Made by a program: the position numbers and the translations under genes. From Bryobacterales bacterium (lineage in GTDB: Bacteria; Acidobacteriota; Terriglobia; Bryobacterales; Bryobacteraceae), in NCBI GenBank assembly GCA_016721425.1, contig JADKID010000023.1, positions 24,375 through 88,374 of the forward strand: a DNA stretch of 64,000 nucleotides, in the 5' to 3' direction. Positions 23,146 to 32,350 of this stretch are shown here, piece after piece. The stretch's first letter is position 1, and the number at the start of each line of letters is the position of its first letter. Under the pieces are notes generated by a model that saw only the letters and a program-made list of their open reading frames with translations, was not told the origin of the DNA and did no database searches.

Positions 23146-24513
23146 ATGCGAAAACTTTTCCTGCTGGCCGGCGTAATGATGCTGGCTGCGAACGCCCAGT
23201 TCACCACCCCGCAAATATCGTCACCCATGCTCCGCACGGGCCAGGATACGGCGGCTTCGGCCACCGAGGGGTTTCATCCCTGGCTGAGCATGAACGGGCT
23301 CTACCGCCGGGACGTGGACGGAACGACACCCGGAGGGGCCGCGCATCAGTTCTACCCCAGTTTTGCCGGGGGCCTGTCCGGATGGAAGAGCTGGCAAAGA
23401 CGGAAGTTGGCGGGTAGTTATTCCGGATCGGGCACGCATCGCAGCAGCATTCTTGTGGGTCGCGACAATACCTGGACCCAGAGCCATACAGGGACCCTCC
23501 TGTACGAAGAACAGTTGAGCCGGCAATGGTCCGTGGGCTTGTCCCAATTGGGCGGGATCACCTATGGCGGCTTTGGTTATGGCTCGGCGTTTGGCATGAC
23601 TGGCGCGCCGGGGTTGACCAGCGGCTTGGGGCCCGGCATCAGCTCCGATCCAAACGCGTCGGGGCTGGGTAACTTTGCCGGCAATGGCGTGGTGGATGGT
23701 GAACTGCTTGTCAGCCAGACCAAGTTTTCCGTCAGTTCGGGCAGTGTCAACTACCGGGCCACGCAGCGGATGTCGCTTTCCGCGTCCGGGGGCGCGGCGC
23801 TAGTGCGGCGGGGCGGTCAGCAGTATTCGCAGGACAACTTTCAGGGCTCCGGCAGGATTGCCTACCTGCTCAGCGAGCGGACGCAGATTGGCGGAGACTA
23901 CACTTACGGCGCATACCGCTATCCCAACCGGTTCGGCGGCATCAACAACCACAACGCGTCGCTCAGCCTGATGCTGCAACTGTCGCCGACAAGGACCATT
24001 TCCGGCAGCGGCGGCGCCGGAATCATGAGTTCCGAATTCATCGGACAGGTGCCGATCGATCCGGCGCTGGCGGGCCTGCTGGGCGGTACATCGACGCTGG
24101 AGGTGATGAAGACCAGGTATATCATCCCCAGCTTCCAGGTCAGCTTCATCCAGGATCTGCCGAAAGGGAGTTTCACGGTCGGTGCGTCGCGAGGGTTCAA
24201 CGCGGGCAACGGCATCCTGCTGGCCGGAGTGCGGGACTCGTTTATGACCGCTTATTCGCGCCCGCTGAATACGCGGATCGGTTTGACCGGGTCGGCCAGC
24301 TATCAGAGGCTTTCCGGCCGGATCGGCACCATCGGCGTGACGCAGAATATGCAGGGCGGTGTGATGATGAGCATCCGCATGGTGGGCTCGCTGAGTTTCA
24401 CCGCGCAGGCGGGAGCGCGCTACCTGGCGGTGACGACGCAGCCGCGGCGCCGGGAAGTGCTCGCCGGTTTCGGCCTGGCCTGGATGCCCGGCGGCGCGCC
24501 CTTCACTTTCTAG
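23146..24513 (+). CDS. Secreted outer-membrane beta-barrel candidate
   Basis: The ATG at 23146 gives a clear signal peptide (MRKLFLLAGVMMLAANAQF), so I prefer it to the earlier in-frame ATG at 23086. The 455-residue mature chain is a series of amphipathic strands rich in G, S, T and aromatic residues, with strand ends such as RQWSVGLSQLGGITYGGF, SVNYRATQRMSLSASGG and TGSASYQRLSGRIG. The last strand ends in F (GGAPFTF), the usual outer-membrane insertion signal. I do not recognise a named family. Its place in the locus suggests a role in passage or anchoring of the polysaccharide across the outer membrane. Confidence 0.65.
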   Translation: MRKLFLLAGVMMLAANAQFTTPQISSPMLRTGQDTAASATEGFHPWLSMNGLYRRDVDGTTPGGAAHQFYPSFAGGLSGWKSWQRRKLAGSYSGSGTHRSSILVGRDNTWTQSHTGTLLYEEQLSRQWSVGLSQLGGITYGGFGYGSAFGMTGAPGLTSGLGPGISSDPNASGLGNFAGNGVVDGELLVSQTKFSVSSGSVNYRATQRMSLSASGGAALVRRGGQQYSQDNFQGSGRIAYLLSERTQIGGDYTYGAYRYPNRFGGINNHNASLSLMLQLSPTRTISGSGGAGIMSSEFIGQVPIDPALAGLLGGTSTLEVMKTRYIIPSFQVSFIQDLPKGSFTVGASRGFNAGNGILLAGVRDSFMTAYSRPLNTRIGLTGSASYQRLSGRIGTIGVTQNMQGGVMMSIRMVGSLSFTAQAGARYLAVTTQPRRREVLAGFGLAWMPGGAPFTF

Positions 24514-24612
24514 ATGGACAACACCGCCAGCGTGACGATCCCGGCGGCGGAGTGGAGTGCTGTCCACTGCCCCGTTCTGCCGGGGCATTGAAATCACTTC
24601 CGCGCGCCCCTC

Positions 24613-25785
24613 ATGCTGGTTCTCCTTGCCATCTTCGCCGTTCTGCTCCTGGCCGGATCGCTGTTTCCCTGGCGGTTCATGGCCGGACCGGATCTCGTTG
24701 TGGCGGTCTCCCACTTGCTCCACAGCTGGAAGGAATCGGTCCGGCAATCCAGCCTGCATGATGTCTTCGTCAATCTCGTCATTTACATCCCCATCGGTTT
24801 CACCGGATATCTCTGGACGGGGTGGCGCTCGGTAACGGCCCGCACCCTGTTGCCGTTGGCGGCCGGAGCGTGTCTGTCGTTTACGGTGGAGATCCTGCAG
24901 CACTATGTACGGGGCCGCTCACCCGGGCTGCTGGATTTGGTGTGCAATACGGCCAGTACGGCTTTGGGCCTCGCCCTGGCGGCGGTGTTCCGGGTTGTCC
25001 TGGAGTCGCGGCACATCCAGTGGCGGCGTCATTCCTCTATCCATCTCTCCTCTGCGTTGTTGCTATTAGCTCTGTGGGTATCGGCGCTGGGCTGGCCGCT
25101 GCACGCTTTTCCTCTGGGCATCATCAGCCGAGCTCGTGTATTGTTGCGGCCTCAGCCGTGGGACTGGCTGGATTTTCTTGGCGGTGTGGTGGTCTGGCTG
25201 GTGGCCGGCGCACTGCTGAGCGCGGTATTGGGACCGCGGCCTACCCGATGGATGCTCCCCTTGCTGCTGCCGTCGCTCTACTTGCTGGCCCTGATATCGC
25301 CGGGGCACGTCTTCACGCGATCCAATGCCTGCGGTGCGCTGACGGCCACGGTGTTGTTCTGCCTGTTGCCGGAGAGCCGGCGCCGTCCCGCTGTCTGGCT
25401 CGCCTGGGTCTGGCTGGCCTGGATCGCGCTTTCCGGCCTCAAACCGTTCACGCTGACAGCCGAGTCCATACCCTTCGCCTGGATTCCGTTCGAAGATATG
25501 TTCGGCTCCAACTGGATGGAGTCTATTGGCGTGTTATTGCAGAAAACGTGGAGCTATGGCACCCTGTTTTGGCTTTTTGCGCACACACGCCTGAGTCGCC
25601 CGGTTTCACTCGCAATCACGACGCTGGCCCTCATCGCGGTTGAGATCGCGCAACGCTGGCTGCCCGGCCGCGCGCCCGGCCTCACGGACCCCGCCATCGG
25701 GCTTTTGGCCGCCGCCCTGTTGTGGTTGGTGGACCGCCGTTTCCGGGATGAGCCGGAGGCGCGCACCCTGGAGCGCGCGGGATAG
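24613..25785 (+). CDS. Membrane protein with two VanZ-like domains
   Basis: The 390-residue protein has about ten predicted membrane helices. The first VanZ domain (about 1-120) has DVFVNLVIYIPIGFTGYL followed by FTVEILQHYVRGRSPGLLDL; the second (about 280-380) repeats the pattern with WIPFEDMF and VEIAQRWLPGRAPGLTDPAIG. VanZ proteins are of uncertain mechanism but are common in exosortase and exopolysaccharide loci. The tandem arrangement suggests an internal duplication. The YdcF-like gene follows after 37 bases. Confidence 0.8.
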   Translation: MLVLLAIFAVLLLAGSLFPWRFMAGPDLVVAVSHLLHSWKESVRQSSLHDVFVNLVIYIPIGFTGYLWTGWRSVTARTLLPLAAGACLSFTVEILQHYVRGRSPGLLDLVCNTASTALGLALAAVFRVVLESRHIQWRRHSSIHLSSALLLLALWVSALGWPLHAFPLGIISRARVLLRPQPWDWLDFLGGVVVWLVAGALLSAVLGPRPTRWMLPLLLPSLYLLALISPGHVFTRSNACGALTATVLFCLLPESRRRPAVWLAWVWLAWIALSGLKPFTLTAESIPFAWIPFEDMFGSNWMESIGVLLQKTWSYGTLFWLFAHTRLSRPVSLAITTLALIAVEIAQRWLPGRAPGLTDPAIGLLAAALLWLVDRRFRDEPEARTLERAG

Positions 25786-25822
25786 CTGGCGGCGCCTTCG
25801 CAATGCGCCATCATGGAACGAT

Positions 25823-26566
25823 ATGCAGTCGTTGAAATACGCCGCCTGGAACCACATGCTGCTCTTGCTGATGATGGCTTGGGCGTTGTGGCGGCAGCGC
25901 CGCAGCCCGGCGTGGGATGCGCGAGTGCTGCGCATGGTTTGGTTGGGCCTGTTTCTGGTGTCCTGGCAGCCGTTTTCAACGCTCCTGATGGGCGTGCTGG
26001 AGTGGCAATCGCCGGTCCGGCCGAAGACGAATCCCGGGGTGCAGGCCATTGTCGTGCTCAGTGGCGGGCTGAATGTGATGGACCCGCCGGAGCCCAAGGT
26101 GGTGGGGGCTCTCAGCACGCAGACGCGCACGCTGCATGCGGCCTGGCTTTACCAGCATGGCTGGCGGTTGCCGGTGGTGGTCACTGGCGGCCATGTGGGC
26201 GGCAGCCAGTATTTTTCCGATGTGATGGAGGGCATCCTGCTTCGGGAGGGCGTGCCGGCCGCGGACATCTGGAAAGAAAGCGCGGCTGAATCCACCGCCG
26301 ACAGCGCCCGTCTTGTCGCCGCTCAACTACACCCGCGGGGGATTCGCAAGATTTTGCTGGTGACGGAGGCTTATCACATGCCGCGCTCGGTGCTTCTGTT
26401 CCAGCGTGCGGGGTTTGAGGTGATTGCCTCTCCCTGCTCCTTCCGAACGCGCGATTTTGCGGGGAGCTGGCAAGACTGGCTGCTACTAGGCCCGAGATCG
26501 ATGCAGATGTGCGAATCCGCCCTGCACGAGTGGCTGGCGTTTGTGCGGGCGCGGGTGGCGGGGTAG
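25823..26566 (+). CDS. YdcF/ElyC-like DUF218 protein
   Basis: I start at ATG 25823 (247 residues); a longer ORF begins inside the previous gene. One or two N-terminal membrane helices (about 10-55) are followed by the DUF218 domain: AIVVLSGGL near residue 76, VVVTGGHVGG, the E-S-x-S/T block AAESTADSARLVAAQL and LLVTEAYHMPRSVLLFQ, all conserved in YdcF, SanA and ElyC. These proteins influence envelope polysaccharide or lipid-carrier metabolism; the exact reaction is not settled. The gene ends four bases before the converging flippase gene. Confidence 0.82.
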   Translation: MQSLKYAAWNHMLLLLMMAWALWRQRRSPAWDARVLRMVWLGLFLVSWQPFSTLLMGVLEWQSPVRPKTNPGVQAIVVLSGGLNVMDPPEPKVVGALSTQTRTLHAAWLYQHGWRLPVVVTGGHVGGSQYFSDVMEGILLREGVPAADIWKESAAESTADSARLVAAQLHPRGIRKILLVTEAYHMPRSVLLFQRAGFEVIASPCSFRTRDFAGSWQDWLLLGPRSMQMCESALHEWLAFVRARVAG

Positions 26567-26570
26567 CGGC

Positions 26571-28034
26571 TCAGGCGGGGCGCAAGCCGGGGAGTTGGCG
26601 GGCCCACTGGCGGAGACGGGAGTCGAACAGCAGTACGAGGGCGGAATAGACGCCCAGCACGGCGGCGGTGCGAGCGGCCAGGGATAGCAGCAGGCCGGGC
26701 GCCTGCACCATCTGCCCGGCAAAGGCGGCCACGGTTGCCGCGCCGACGTAGGTGAGGCAGCGGACCGGGGAGAGCCGCAGAGGCAGCAGGCGGTGAGAGT
26801 ACCAACCGTAGAGGGCGGCCAGCACGATGAAGCCGGCGGCGTTGGGGATGACGGCTCCGGCCAGACCCATGCCCGGCAGCATGATGTAGTTCAGCACGCA
26901 CTTGACGCCAAACGCCACGGCCACAAGGCGGGCCATTTGCATGGTCTTTTTCTGCACCCAGAAGCCGGCGCTGAAGAAGACCGACGCCGCTAGAAACATA
27001 TAGCCTGCCACCAGCGGGCCGAGCATGGGTGCGGCGGGGGCGTACTTGGCGGAGTTCACAAAGATGATCAGTTCCCGGGCGGCGGCGAAGGTGACTGCGG
27101 TGACGGCGCAGGCAGCCAGCAGGAATACTTCGAACGTGAGGCCGACAAAACGGCCGGTAGCCTCCGGCCCTTCCCTGTGCCAGAGTTTCACATACATGGG
27201 GACGAGAGCCAGATTCAAGGGGATCTGGAGTGCTTCCTGGAGAATGATGGCGATGGCGCAGGCGGCGGCGTAGTAGCCGAGGGGCTCGGAGCCGAGGTAG
27301 TACTGCACGAAGGCGCGATCAGCTGAGCCCAGGAGGGTTTGCGAGAGCTCGGAGGCGGCCAGCGGCGCGGCGAATACCATGGCGCTGCGGAAGAGAGCCG
27401 GATCGAAACTGGCGATTGCCAGGCGCTGGCGCGGGATGTAGAAAACCAGTGCAATGGCAATGACGACGCTTTCGGCGACGATGAGGCCGAGCAGCAGGTT
27501 TTCCGGCCGGCTGCCGAGCAGAAACACCATGCTGACGCCGATGATCAGCGAGAGCAGCCGTGTGAGGACGTCCAGCGCGTTGAATGCGAAGGTTTTTCCC
27601 TCGACCCGCAGGAATCCGAAAATGGGTGACGCGGTGGTGCGCACGAAAACGAGGCCGGAGGCAAACAGCAGCGCGCGGGCGATGTTGGGTGGAATCCAGT
27701 TGGACGTGGGCAGGGCGAAGAACAGGGCGCAGGCGATGGCACAGACGAGGCCGCCCAGCGTGGTCCCGAACAGGGCCGTGGAGTAGAGCCGGCGGAGGGA
27801 GTCCTCCGAATCAGAGGACTCTTCATGGAAGCGCAGGATGGCGTTCTGCATGCCGAGTTTGGCGATGGCTACGGCGACCAGCGTGAAGCGTTGGGCGAGG
27901 TTGAGAACGCCGTAATCGGATACCGAGAAGAGCCGGGCGTAAACGGGGAAGGAGACAAACCCGATGAGAATGGCGAGGCCGCGGCCGGTGAGGTAGTGGG
28001 ACGACTGTTTCAGCAGGGACTTGAGATTGCTCAT
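26571..28034 (-). CDS. Polysaccharide flippase (Wzx, MOP superfamily)
   Basis: The 487-residue protein has about 12-14 predicted membrane helices and begins SLLKQSSHYLTGRGLAILIG, followed by FPVYARLFSVSDYGVLNLA, the characteristic first two helices of Wzx-type flippases. It would carry the undecaprenyl-linked repeat unit across the inner membrane before polymerisation by the Wzy-like protein at 41610. Its start overlaps the stop of the acyl-CoA ligase by four bases, placing it in a minus-strand operon of ACP, ligase and flippase. Confidence 0.88.
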   Translation of the reverse strand: MSNLKSLLKQSSHYLTGRGLAILIGFVSFPVYARLFSVSDYGVLNLAQRFTLVAVAIAKLGMQNAILRFHEESSDSEDSLRRLYSTALFGTTLGGLVCAIACALFFALPTSNWIPPNIARALLFASGLVFVRTTASPIFGFLRVEGKTFAFNALDVLTRLLSLIIGVSMVFLLGSRPENLLLGLIVAESVVIAIALVFYIPRQRLAIASFDPALFRSAMVFAAPLAASELSQTLLGSADRAFVQYYLGSEPLGYYAAACAIAIILQEALQIPLNLALVPMYVKLWHREGPEATGRFVGLTFEVFLLAACAVTAVTFAAARELIIFVNSAKYAPAAPMLGPLVAGYMFLAASVFFSAGFWVQKKTMQMARLVAVAFGVKCVLNYIMLPGMGLAGAVIPNAAGFIVLAALYGWYSHRLLPLRLSPVRCLTYVGAATVAAFAGQMVQAPGLLLSLAARTAAVLGVYSALVLLFDSRLRQWARQLPGLRPA

Positions 28035-29566
28035 GACGAGCTGCCTTCCAGGCCCTGATACTGTTCCCGCAGGATGTAGTATTTCTTCTTTCCGGAGGCG
28101 GTTCTAGGGATCTCCGGCACGTGAAGGATATAGCGCGGGAGCTTGTAGAGCGGCAGACGGCTCTGGCAGTGGGCGCGGATGGCCTCGGCGTCGAAGCGAT
28201 CTGCCGGGCAGACGACGCAGACGGCGATGGTCTCGCCGAAGAGGGTATCGGGCACGCCGATGGCGGCCACGTCCTCAATGCCGCCCATTTCAGCGATGAC
28301 GTCTTCGATCTCGCCGGGGCTGATGCGATAAGAGGCCGATTTGATGAAGTCGGATTTGCGGCTAACGATGTAGAGGAAGCCGTCCTCGTCGCGCCGCGCC
28401 ATGTCGCCGGTGTGCAGCCAGCCGCCGCGCAGAGCCTCGGCGGTACCGGCCGGATCGTTCCAGTAGCCGGCCATGATGTTGGCGCCGCGGGCGGTGAGCT
28501 CGCCGATCTCACCGGGAGCGGTTTCCTGGCCGTTGGGGCCGGCAACGCGGAGCTCCACGCCGGGAATCGCCTTCCCTATGGAGCCGAGGCGGGTTTCCAG
28601 CAACTCAGTCGGGAGATAGGATAGCCGGGCGGAGGCCTCGGTCTGCCCGTACATGATGACGATGCTGGTGGAGGGCATCACCTGGCGCAGCCGCTGGATG
28701 GTCTCCACGCGCATGCCTCCGCCGGCCTGGTTGATGTAGCGCAGGAAGCTCCAGTCTCGCTGGAGGAAGTTCGTCCTGTGCAGCAGGATGTAAAACGTGG
28801 CGGGCACGCCGGAAAAGCCGGTCGGTCGGACCTGCTGGAGGACCTCCACCACCTTGGCGGGAAAGGCGAAGCGGTTCTCGATGTAAATGCAGGCGCCGGC
28901 GGCGAGGTGGGTGAGCAGGATGGAGTTGCCGAAGGAGTGGAAGAAGGGCAGCACGGTGACGGTGCTATCCGCCTCGGTCATCTCCATGTACTCCACGATG
29001 GAGGCCGTATTGGCCAGCAGGTTGGCGTGCGTGAGCATGACGCCCTTGGGCCGGCCGGTGGTGCCGGAGGTGTAGAGAAGCAGGGCCAGGGCGTCTGGCT
29101 GCGGCTCCACCGGGCTGGCGGCGGCAGAGCTGTACCAGCGCCGGCGGTTGTCCTCGAAGGAGTTTTCCAGCGGTAGGAGGCAGGGCAGGGTAGAGGCCGG
29201 GTCCACTTTTGCCCGGGTGCGCTCGCGCAGGATGCAGCCGAGACCGGCGCAATCCGCCAGCACGACGGAGACGGCGGCGGCCGAGTTATCCGGATTCAAG
29301 GGAATGGCGGTTGCGCCCAGGGTGAGGACGGCAAACAGCGCAATGACGTAATCGAACGAATTTTCGATCAGGAGGACGACGCGGCTGCCGGGGCGCACTC
29401 CGGCGACGGAGAGATGTGCGGCGCAGGCTAGCACGCATTGGCGCAACTCGGCGTAGGTGAGTGAGCTTTCGAGTTGCCGAAGCGCGGTGCGCTCTGCCCA
29501 GGCAGGCGGATGAGACAACACCAGGGACGCCAGATTGGAGGGCGGGAGTGACTCCGCGGCGGTCAC
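28031..29566 (-). CDS. AMP-forming acyl-CoA ligase/synthetase, exosortase-locus type
   Basis: The 511-residue enzyme of the ANL superfamily has the P-loop YTSGTTGRPKG (residues 165-175), the later motifs MYGQTEASARL and LHTGDMARRDEDGFLYIVSR, and the C-terminal PRTASGKKKYYILR with the adenylation lysine near 493. It activates a carboxylic acid as acyl-AMP and passes it to a thiol. The GTG start overlaps the ACP stop, so the thiol is probably the phosphopantetheine of that carrier protein. Acyl-CoA ligases of this kind are recurrent in exosortase-associated loci. The substrate cannot be read from the sequence. Confidence 0.9.
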   Translation of the reverse strand: MTAAESLPPSNLASLVLSHPPAWAERTALRQLESSLTYAELRQCVLACAAHLSVAGVRPGSRVVLLIENSFDYVIALFAVLTLGATAIPLNPDNSAAAVSVVLADCAGLGCILRERTRAKVDPASTLPCLLPLENSFEDNRRRWYSSAAASPVEPQPDALALLLYTSGTTGRPKGVMLTHANLLANTASIVEYMEMTEADSTVTVLPFFHSFGNSILLTHLAAGACIYIENRFAFPAKVVEVLQQVRPTGFSGVPATFYILLHRTNFLQRDWSFLRYINQAGGGMRVETIQRLRQVMPSTSIVIMYGQTEASARLSYLPTELLETRLGSIGKAIPGVELRVAGPNGQETAPGEIGELTARGANIMAGYWNDPAGTAEALRGGWLHTGDMARRDEDGFLYIVSRKSDFIKSASYRISPGEIEDVIAEMGGIEDVAAIGVPDTLFGETIAVCVVCPADRFDAEAIRAHCQSRLPLYKLPRYILHVPEIPRTASGKKKYYILREQYQGLEGSSS

Positions 29567-29811
29567 TCGTTAACGCCCTTGCTCTTCAGGTAGGCGGTAA
29601 GGGCGTCAATGGAATCGAGATTGTCGGGCGACAACTCCTCATCCTCAACGGTGATGTGGAAGTGTTTGTCGATCGCCTTGACCAGTTCCATCATGCCCAG
29701 AGAGTCGATGACTCCAGCGTCCAGCAGGGATTCGGAATCCCCGACAGGCAGAGCTTTGCCCCGGCACAACGTGTCCTGGACCAATTTGACGATGCTGTTT
29801 CGAAGGCTCAT
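29563..29811 (-). CDS. Acyl carrier protein
   Basis: The 82-residue protein starts at ATG (complement of 29809-29811); a much longer ORF upstream is not supported. It has the four-helix ACP pattern with the phosphopantetheine serine S37 in GVIDSLGMMELV, and an acidic helix 3 region. It probably receives an acyl group from the overlapping acyl-CoA ligase, or a glyceryl group from the FkbH protein at 43934, and hands it to one of the acyltransferases of the locus. It is the first gene of the ACP-ligase-flippase operon. Confidence 0.92.
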   Translation of the reverse strand: MSLRNSIVKLVQDTLCRGKALPVGDSESLLDAGVIDSLGMMELVKAIDKHFHITVEDEELSPDNLDSIDALTAYLKSKGVNE

Positions 29812-29963
29812 GGGTGGTGGCGCCGGTTGGCCGCAGGGGGCAGTGCCGGCAGGTGATAATCGACCCATTTTAGCACCGGGTGCGAGGGGGAACGGTATCA
29901 CGGCGTGATACCACGGCACGTTGCCTGGCTCCTCTCCTGGTTCCCGGTGCGATGCCTGACTAG

Positions 29964-29987
29964 TACATAATGTATGACATAGGTCAT
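29964..29987. promoter_or_regulatory. Two adjacent small palindromes in the ACP/acyltransferase divergent spacer
   Basis: TACATAATGTA (29964-29974) is a perfect palindrome and ATGAC-ATAG-GTCAT (29974-29987) abuts it. They sit in the 224-base spacer between divergent genes and are the only AT-rich part of it, so an operator is plausible. Confidence 0.4.
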
Positions 29988-30035
29988 GCCCGCGAGCCAA
30001 CGCACTTCTGGGTCGAAGGCATCGGAGGAAAGTGG

Positions 30036-31166
30036 ATGCTTGAGCGTTTTGTTGTACCCGACGCTGGGAAGTGGCGTCCCGATCTACCATCACGAATCCC
30101 ATCGCTGGATGGGCTGAGGGCGATCTCCATCGTTCTGGTGCTACTGGGGCACCTGGTGGGGACGCAGAACTTTCCAAACTGGATTCACCCTCCGGCCTCG
30201 CTGGCAAGCCTGGGTGTGCGTGTGTTCTTCGTGATCTCCGGTTTCCTGATCACCTCTCTATTGTTGAAAGAGTGGGAGAAGACGGGGAGCATCTCGCTGC
30301 GGCAGTTCTACCTGCGGCGTGCGTTCCGGATATTCCCGGCGTTTTACTTATACATCGGAGTGGTGGCGGTGCTGGTGGGGGCAGGCTGGTTTGCCGTTCT
30401 GGACGGCGATTTCCTGCACGCACTCACCTACACGATGAACTATCACCACCCACACGGGTGGCCGCTGGCGCATCTGTGGTCACTGGCTGTGGAGGAGCAG
30501 TTTTATCTGATCTGGCCGGCATTGTTTCTCCTGGCAGGACCGGGCCGGGCCATGAAGGTGGCGGCCGGAGTGATCCTGGTATCGCCGTTTCTGCGGCTGG
30601 GTACATGGCAACTCTTCGAGAGTCTGCGGCCCACCTATGGCCAGCAGTTTGAGGCAGTGGCGGATGCTCTGGCGAGCGGATGCCTGTTTGCGGGCGTCTA
30701 CAACTCGTTGGGCGCCTGGGAAAAATACCAGCAGTTTCTGCGGTCGCGGTGGTTCTGGGTGGCGCCGGTGATTCTGGGAATGCTGCCATTCCTGGACAAG
30801 CCGCGGATACAGATGTTTGCCGGGCAGACGGTGATGAACCTATGCATCCTGCTGATCATCGAGCGGATGGTGCGATACCCGGAGACGGCGGCTGCGAAGG
30901 TGCTGAATCTGGCGCCACTGCGCTTCGTGGGCGTACTGAGCTACTCGCTCTATCTCTGGCAGCAGATCTTCCTGAATCGGCATTCCACTTCCTGGATCGC
31001 CGCCTTTCCGATGAACCTGGTATTTGCCCTGGCGTTGGCCGTATCGTCCTACTACTTTGTGGAGCGCCCGTTCCTGCGGTTGAAAGAGAAGTTGGGCGCG
31101 GCGAAGGCGACGGCTAGACCGAGACGGTCTGGCCCTCTGAATGTTGCGGGTGCGACTGAGACGTAA
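30036..31166 (+). CDS. Acyltransferase 3 family membrane protein (OafA-like), first copy
   Basis: The ATG at 30036 has GGAGG at 30024-30028 and is preferred over upstream in-frame ATGs. The 376-residue protein has about ten membrane helices and the family motifs IPSLDGLRAISIVLVLLGHL (histidine of the active site) and LWSLAVEEQFYLIWP. Such enzymes O-acetylate or succinylate cell-surface polysaccharides, taking the acyl group across the membrane. The 3' end overlaps the 3' end of the next, converging acyltransferase gene by 53 bases. Confidence 0.9.
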   Translation: MLERFVVPDAGKWRPDLPSRIPSLDGLRAISIVLVLLGHLVGTQNFPNWIHPPASLASLGVRVFFVISGFLITSLLLKEWEKTGSISLRQFYLRRAFRIFPAFYLYIGVVAVLVGAGWFAVLDGDFLHALTYTMNYHHPHGWPLAHLWSLAVEEQFYLIWPALFLLAGPGRAMKVAAGVILVSPFLRLGTWQLFESLRPTYGQQFEAVADALASGCLFAGVYNSLGAWEKYQQFLRSRWFWVAPVILGMLPFLDKPRIQMFAGQTVMNLCILLIIERMVRYPETAAAKVLNLAPLRFVGVLSYSLYLWQQIFLNRHSTSWIAAFPMNLVFALALAVSSYYFVERPFLRLKEKLGAAKATARPRRSGPLNVAGATET

Positions 31167-32319
31167 AGCGGTCTTTCAGATGCAGGATGCGGCTCTCAAA
31201 GAGCCACCAGGACAGTGACGCCATGACAATGGCGACGACGATTTTGAGGGCCACGAACCACAGCGACTCGGACAGCGTGTCGAGGCCCTCCGACTCCATC
31301 AGCTTGTTCAGGATGACCTCGGACGGCAGGTGCAGCAGGTAAGTTCCGTAACAGATCTTGCCGAGATACGTGAGCGGAGCCCAGCGCAGGAACGCCGTGC
31401 CGCGGGAGCCATTGTTGAGGATGGTGGCCAAAACGATGGCGCCGAAGAGAAAGGCTGTCAGGGAGTAGCCGAGGGTCTTGCACTCGACGGAGCGGCGATC
31501 GAGCCAGCCTAGTTGAAAACAGGCGACCATGGCGGCCAGCAGCACGGGGATGAGCACGAGCGGCCAGCGGGCGTTTACGTGAATGCGGCCGGTGCGGAAG
31601 GCGACGGCCAGCAGGCAGCCGATGCTGATGACATCAACGCGCGCCAGTGTGAAAACGTAGGGCATGCGGGTCAGCGAGGGCAGGAGCCAGACCGACATGA
31701 TGCGGAACAGGAGGGCGAAGACCACGACGGCGCATAGAGCCCTCCAGAGGGTCTCGCGGCGGAGCCTGGCGACGAGGAACGGGAAGGTGATGTAGAACTG
31801 CTCCTCAATGGCGAGCGACCATAGGGGCGCCAGGATGTAGGCCGGGTAGAGGTTGGTGATGGCTTCGCGGATGTTGCCGGCATAGAGGAAGTACCAGAGC
31901 GGGTGGCCGGCGTATTTGACGAAATCGGTGGCGAAGTAGCTGACGCCTGTCTGGGCGGCGGGAATAATGGTGAAGGCGAGGATGAGGAAGACGTAGTAGA
32001 GGGGAAAGATGCGCAGGCTGCGGCGGGCGTAGAAATTGCGGTAGTAATGCGGGTCCTGGGCGGTATCGAGGAGAATCCCGCAGATCAGGAAGCCGCTGAT
32101 GACGAAGAACAGATCGACGCCCATCCAGCCGAGGTGGGCGATTTCGCCGAAGCGGCCGAGGGGCGAATCGCCGCCGGGCCAGAAATGATGAACGAGGACG
32201 ACGAAGATGGCGATTCCGCGCAAACCGTCGAGTTCACGGATGTTACCCCGATAGATGGGACGTTCTTTTGGGGCCACGAGCCTCCATGGTAGCAAGTGAG
32301 GCGAGCGCGGTGATGCCAC
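31114..32319 (-). CDS. Acyltransferase 3 family membrane protein (OafA-like), second copy
   Basis: The 401-residue protein carries IRELDGLRGIAIFVVLVHHF and LWSLAIEEQFYITFPFL in the same order as the neighbouring acyltransferase, with about ten membrane helices. The start is uncertain: GTG at 32319 gives the longest form, while a GTG about 15 codons in (APKERPIYRG) is also possible. The two proteins are distinct in sequence and probably modify different positions of the polymer. Confidence 0.88.
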   Translation of the reverse strand: MASPRSPHLLPWRLVAPKERPIYRGNIRELDGLRGIAIFVVLVHHFWPGGDSPLGRFGEIAHLGWMGVDLFFVISGFLICGILLDTAQDPHYYRNFYARRSLRIFPLYYVFLILAFTIIPAAQTGVSYFATDFVKYAGHPLWYFLYAGNIREAITNLYPAYILAPLWSLAIEEQFYITFPFLVARLRRETLWRALCAVVVFALLFRIMSVWLLPSLTRMPYVFTLARVDVISIGCLLAVAFRTGRIHVNARWPLVLIPVLLAAMVACFQLGWLDRRSVECKTLGYSLTAFLFGAIVLATILNNGSRGTAFLRWAPLTYLGKICYGTYLLHLPSEVILNKLMESEGLDTLSESLWFVALKIVVAIVMASLSWWLFESRILHLKDRFTSQSHPQHSEGQTVSV

Positions 32320-32350
32320 AGGCCGGCGATGCTACGATAGGCATTCCGCC

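Noticed and set aside
23800..24903. 367-residue ORF on the minus strand
   Set aside because: It spans the barrel gene, an intergenic gap and VanZ on the opposite strand and reads as low-complexity Arg/Gln/Asp sequence.
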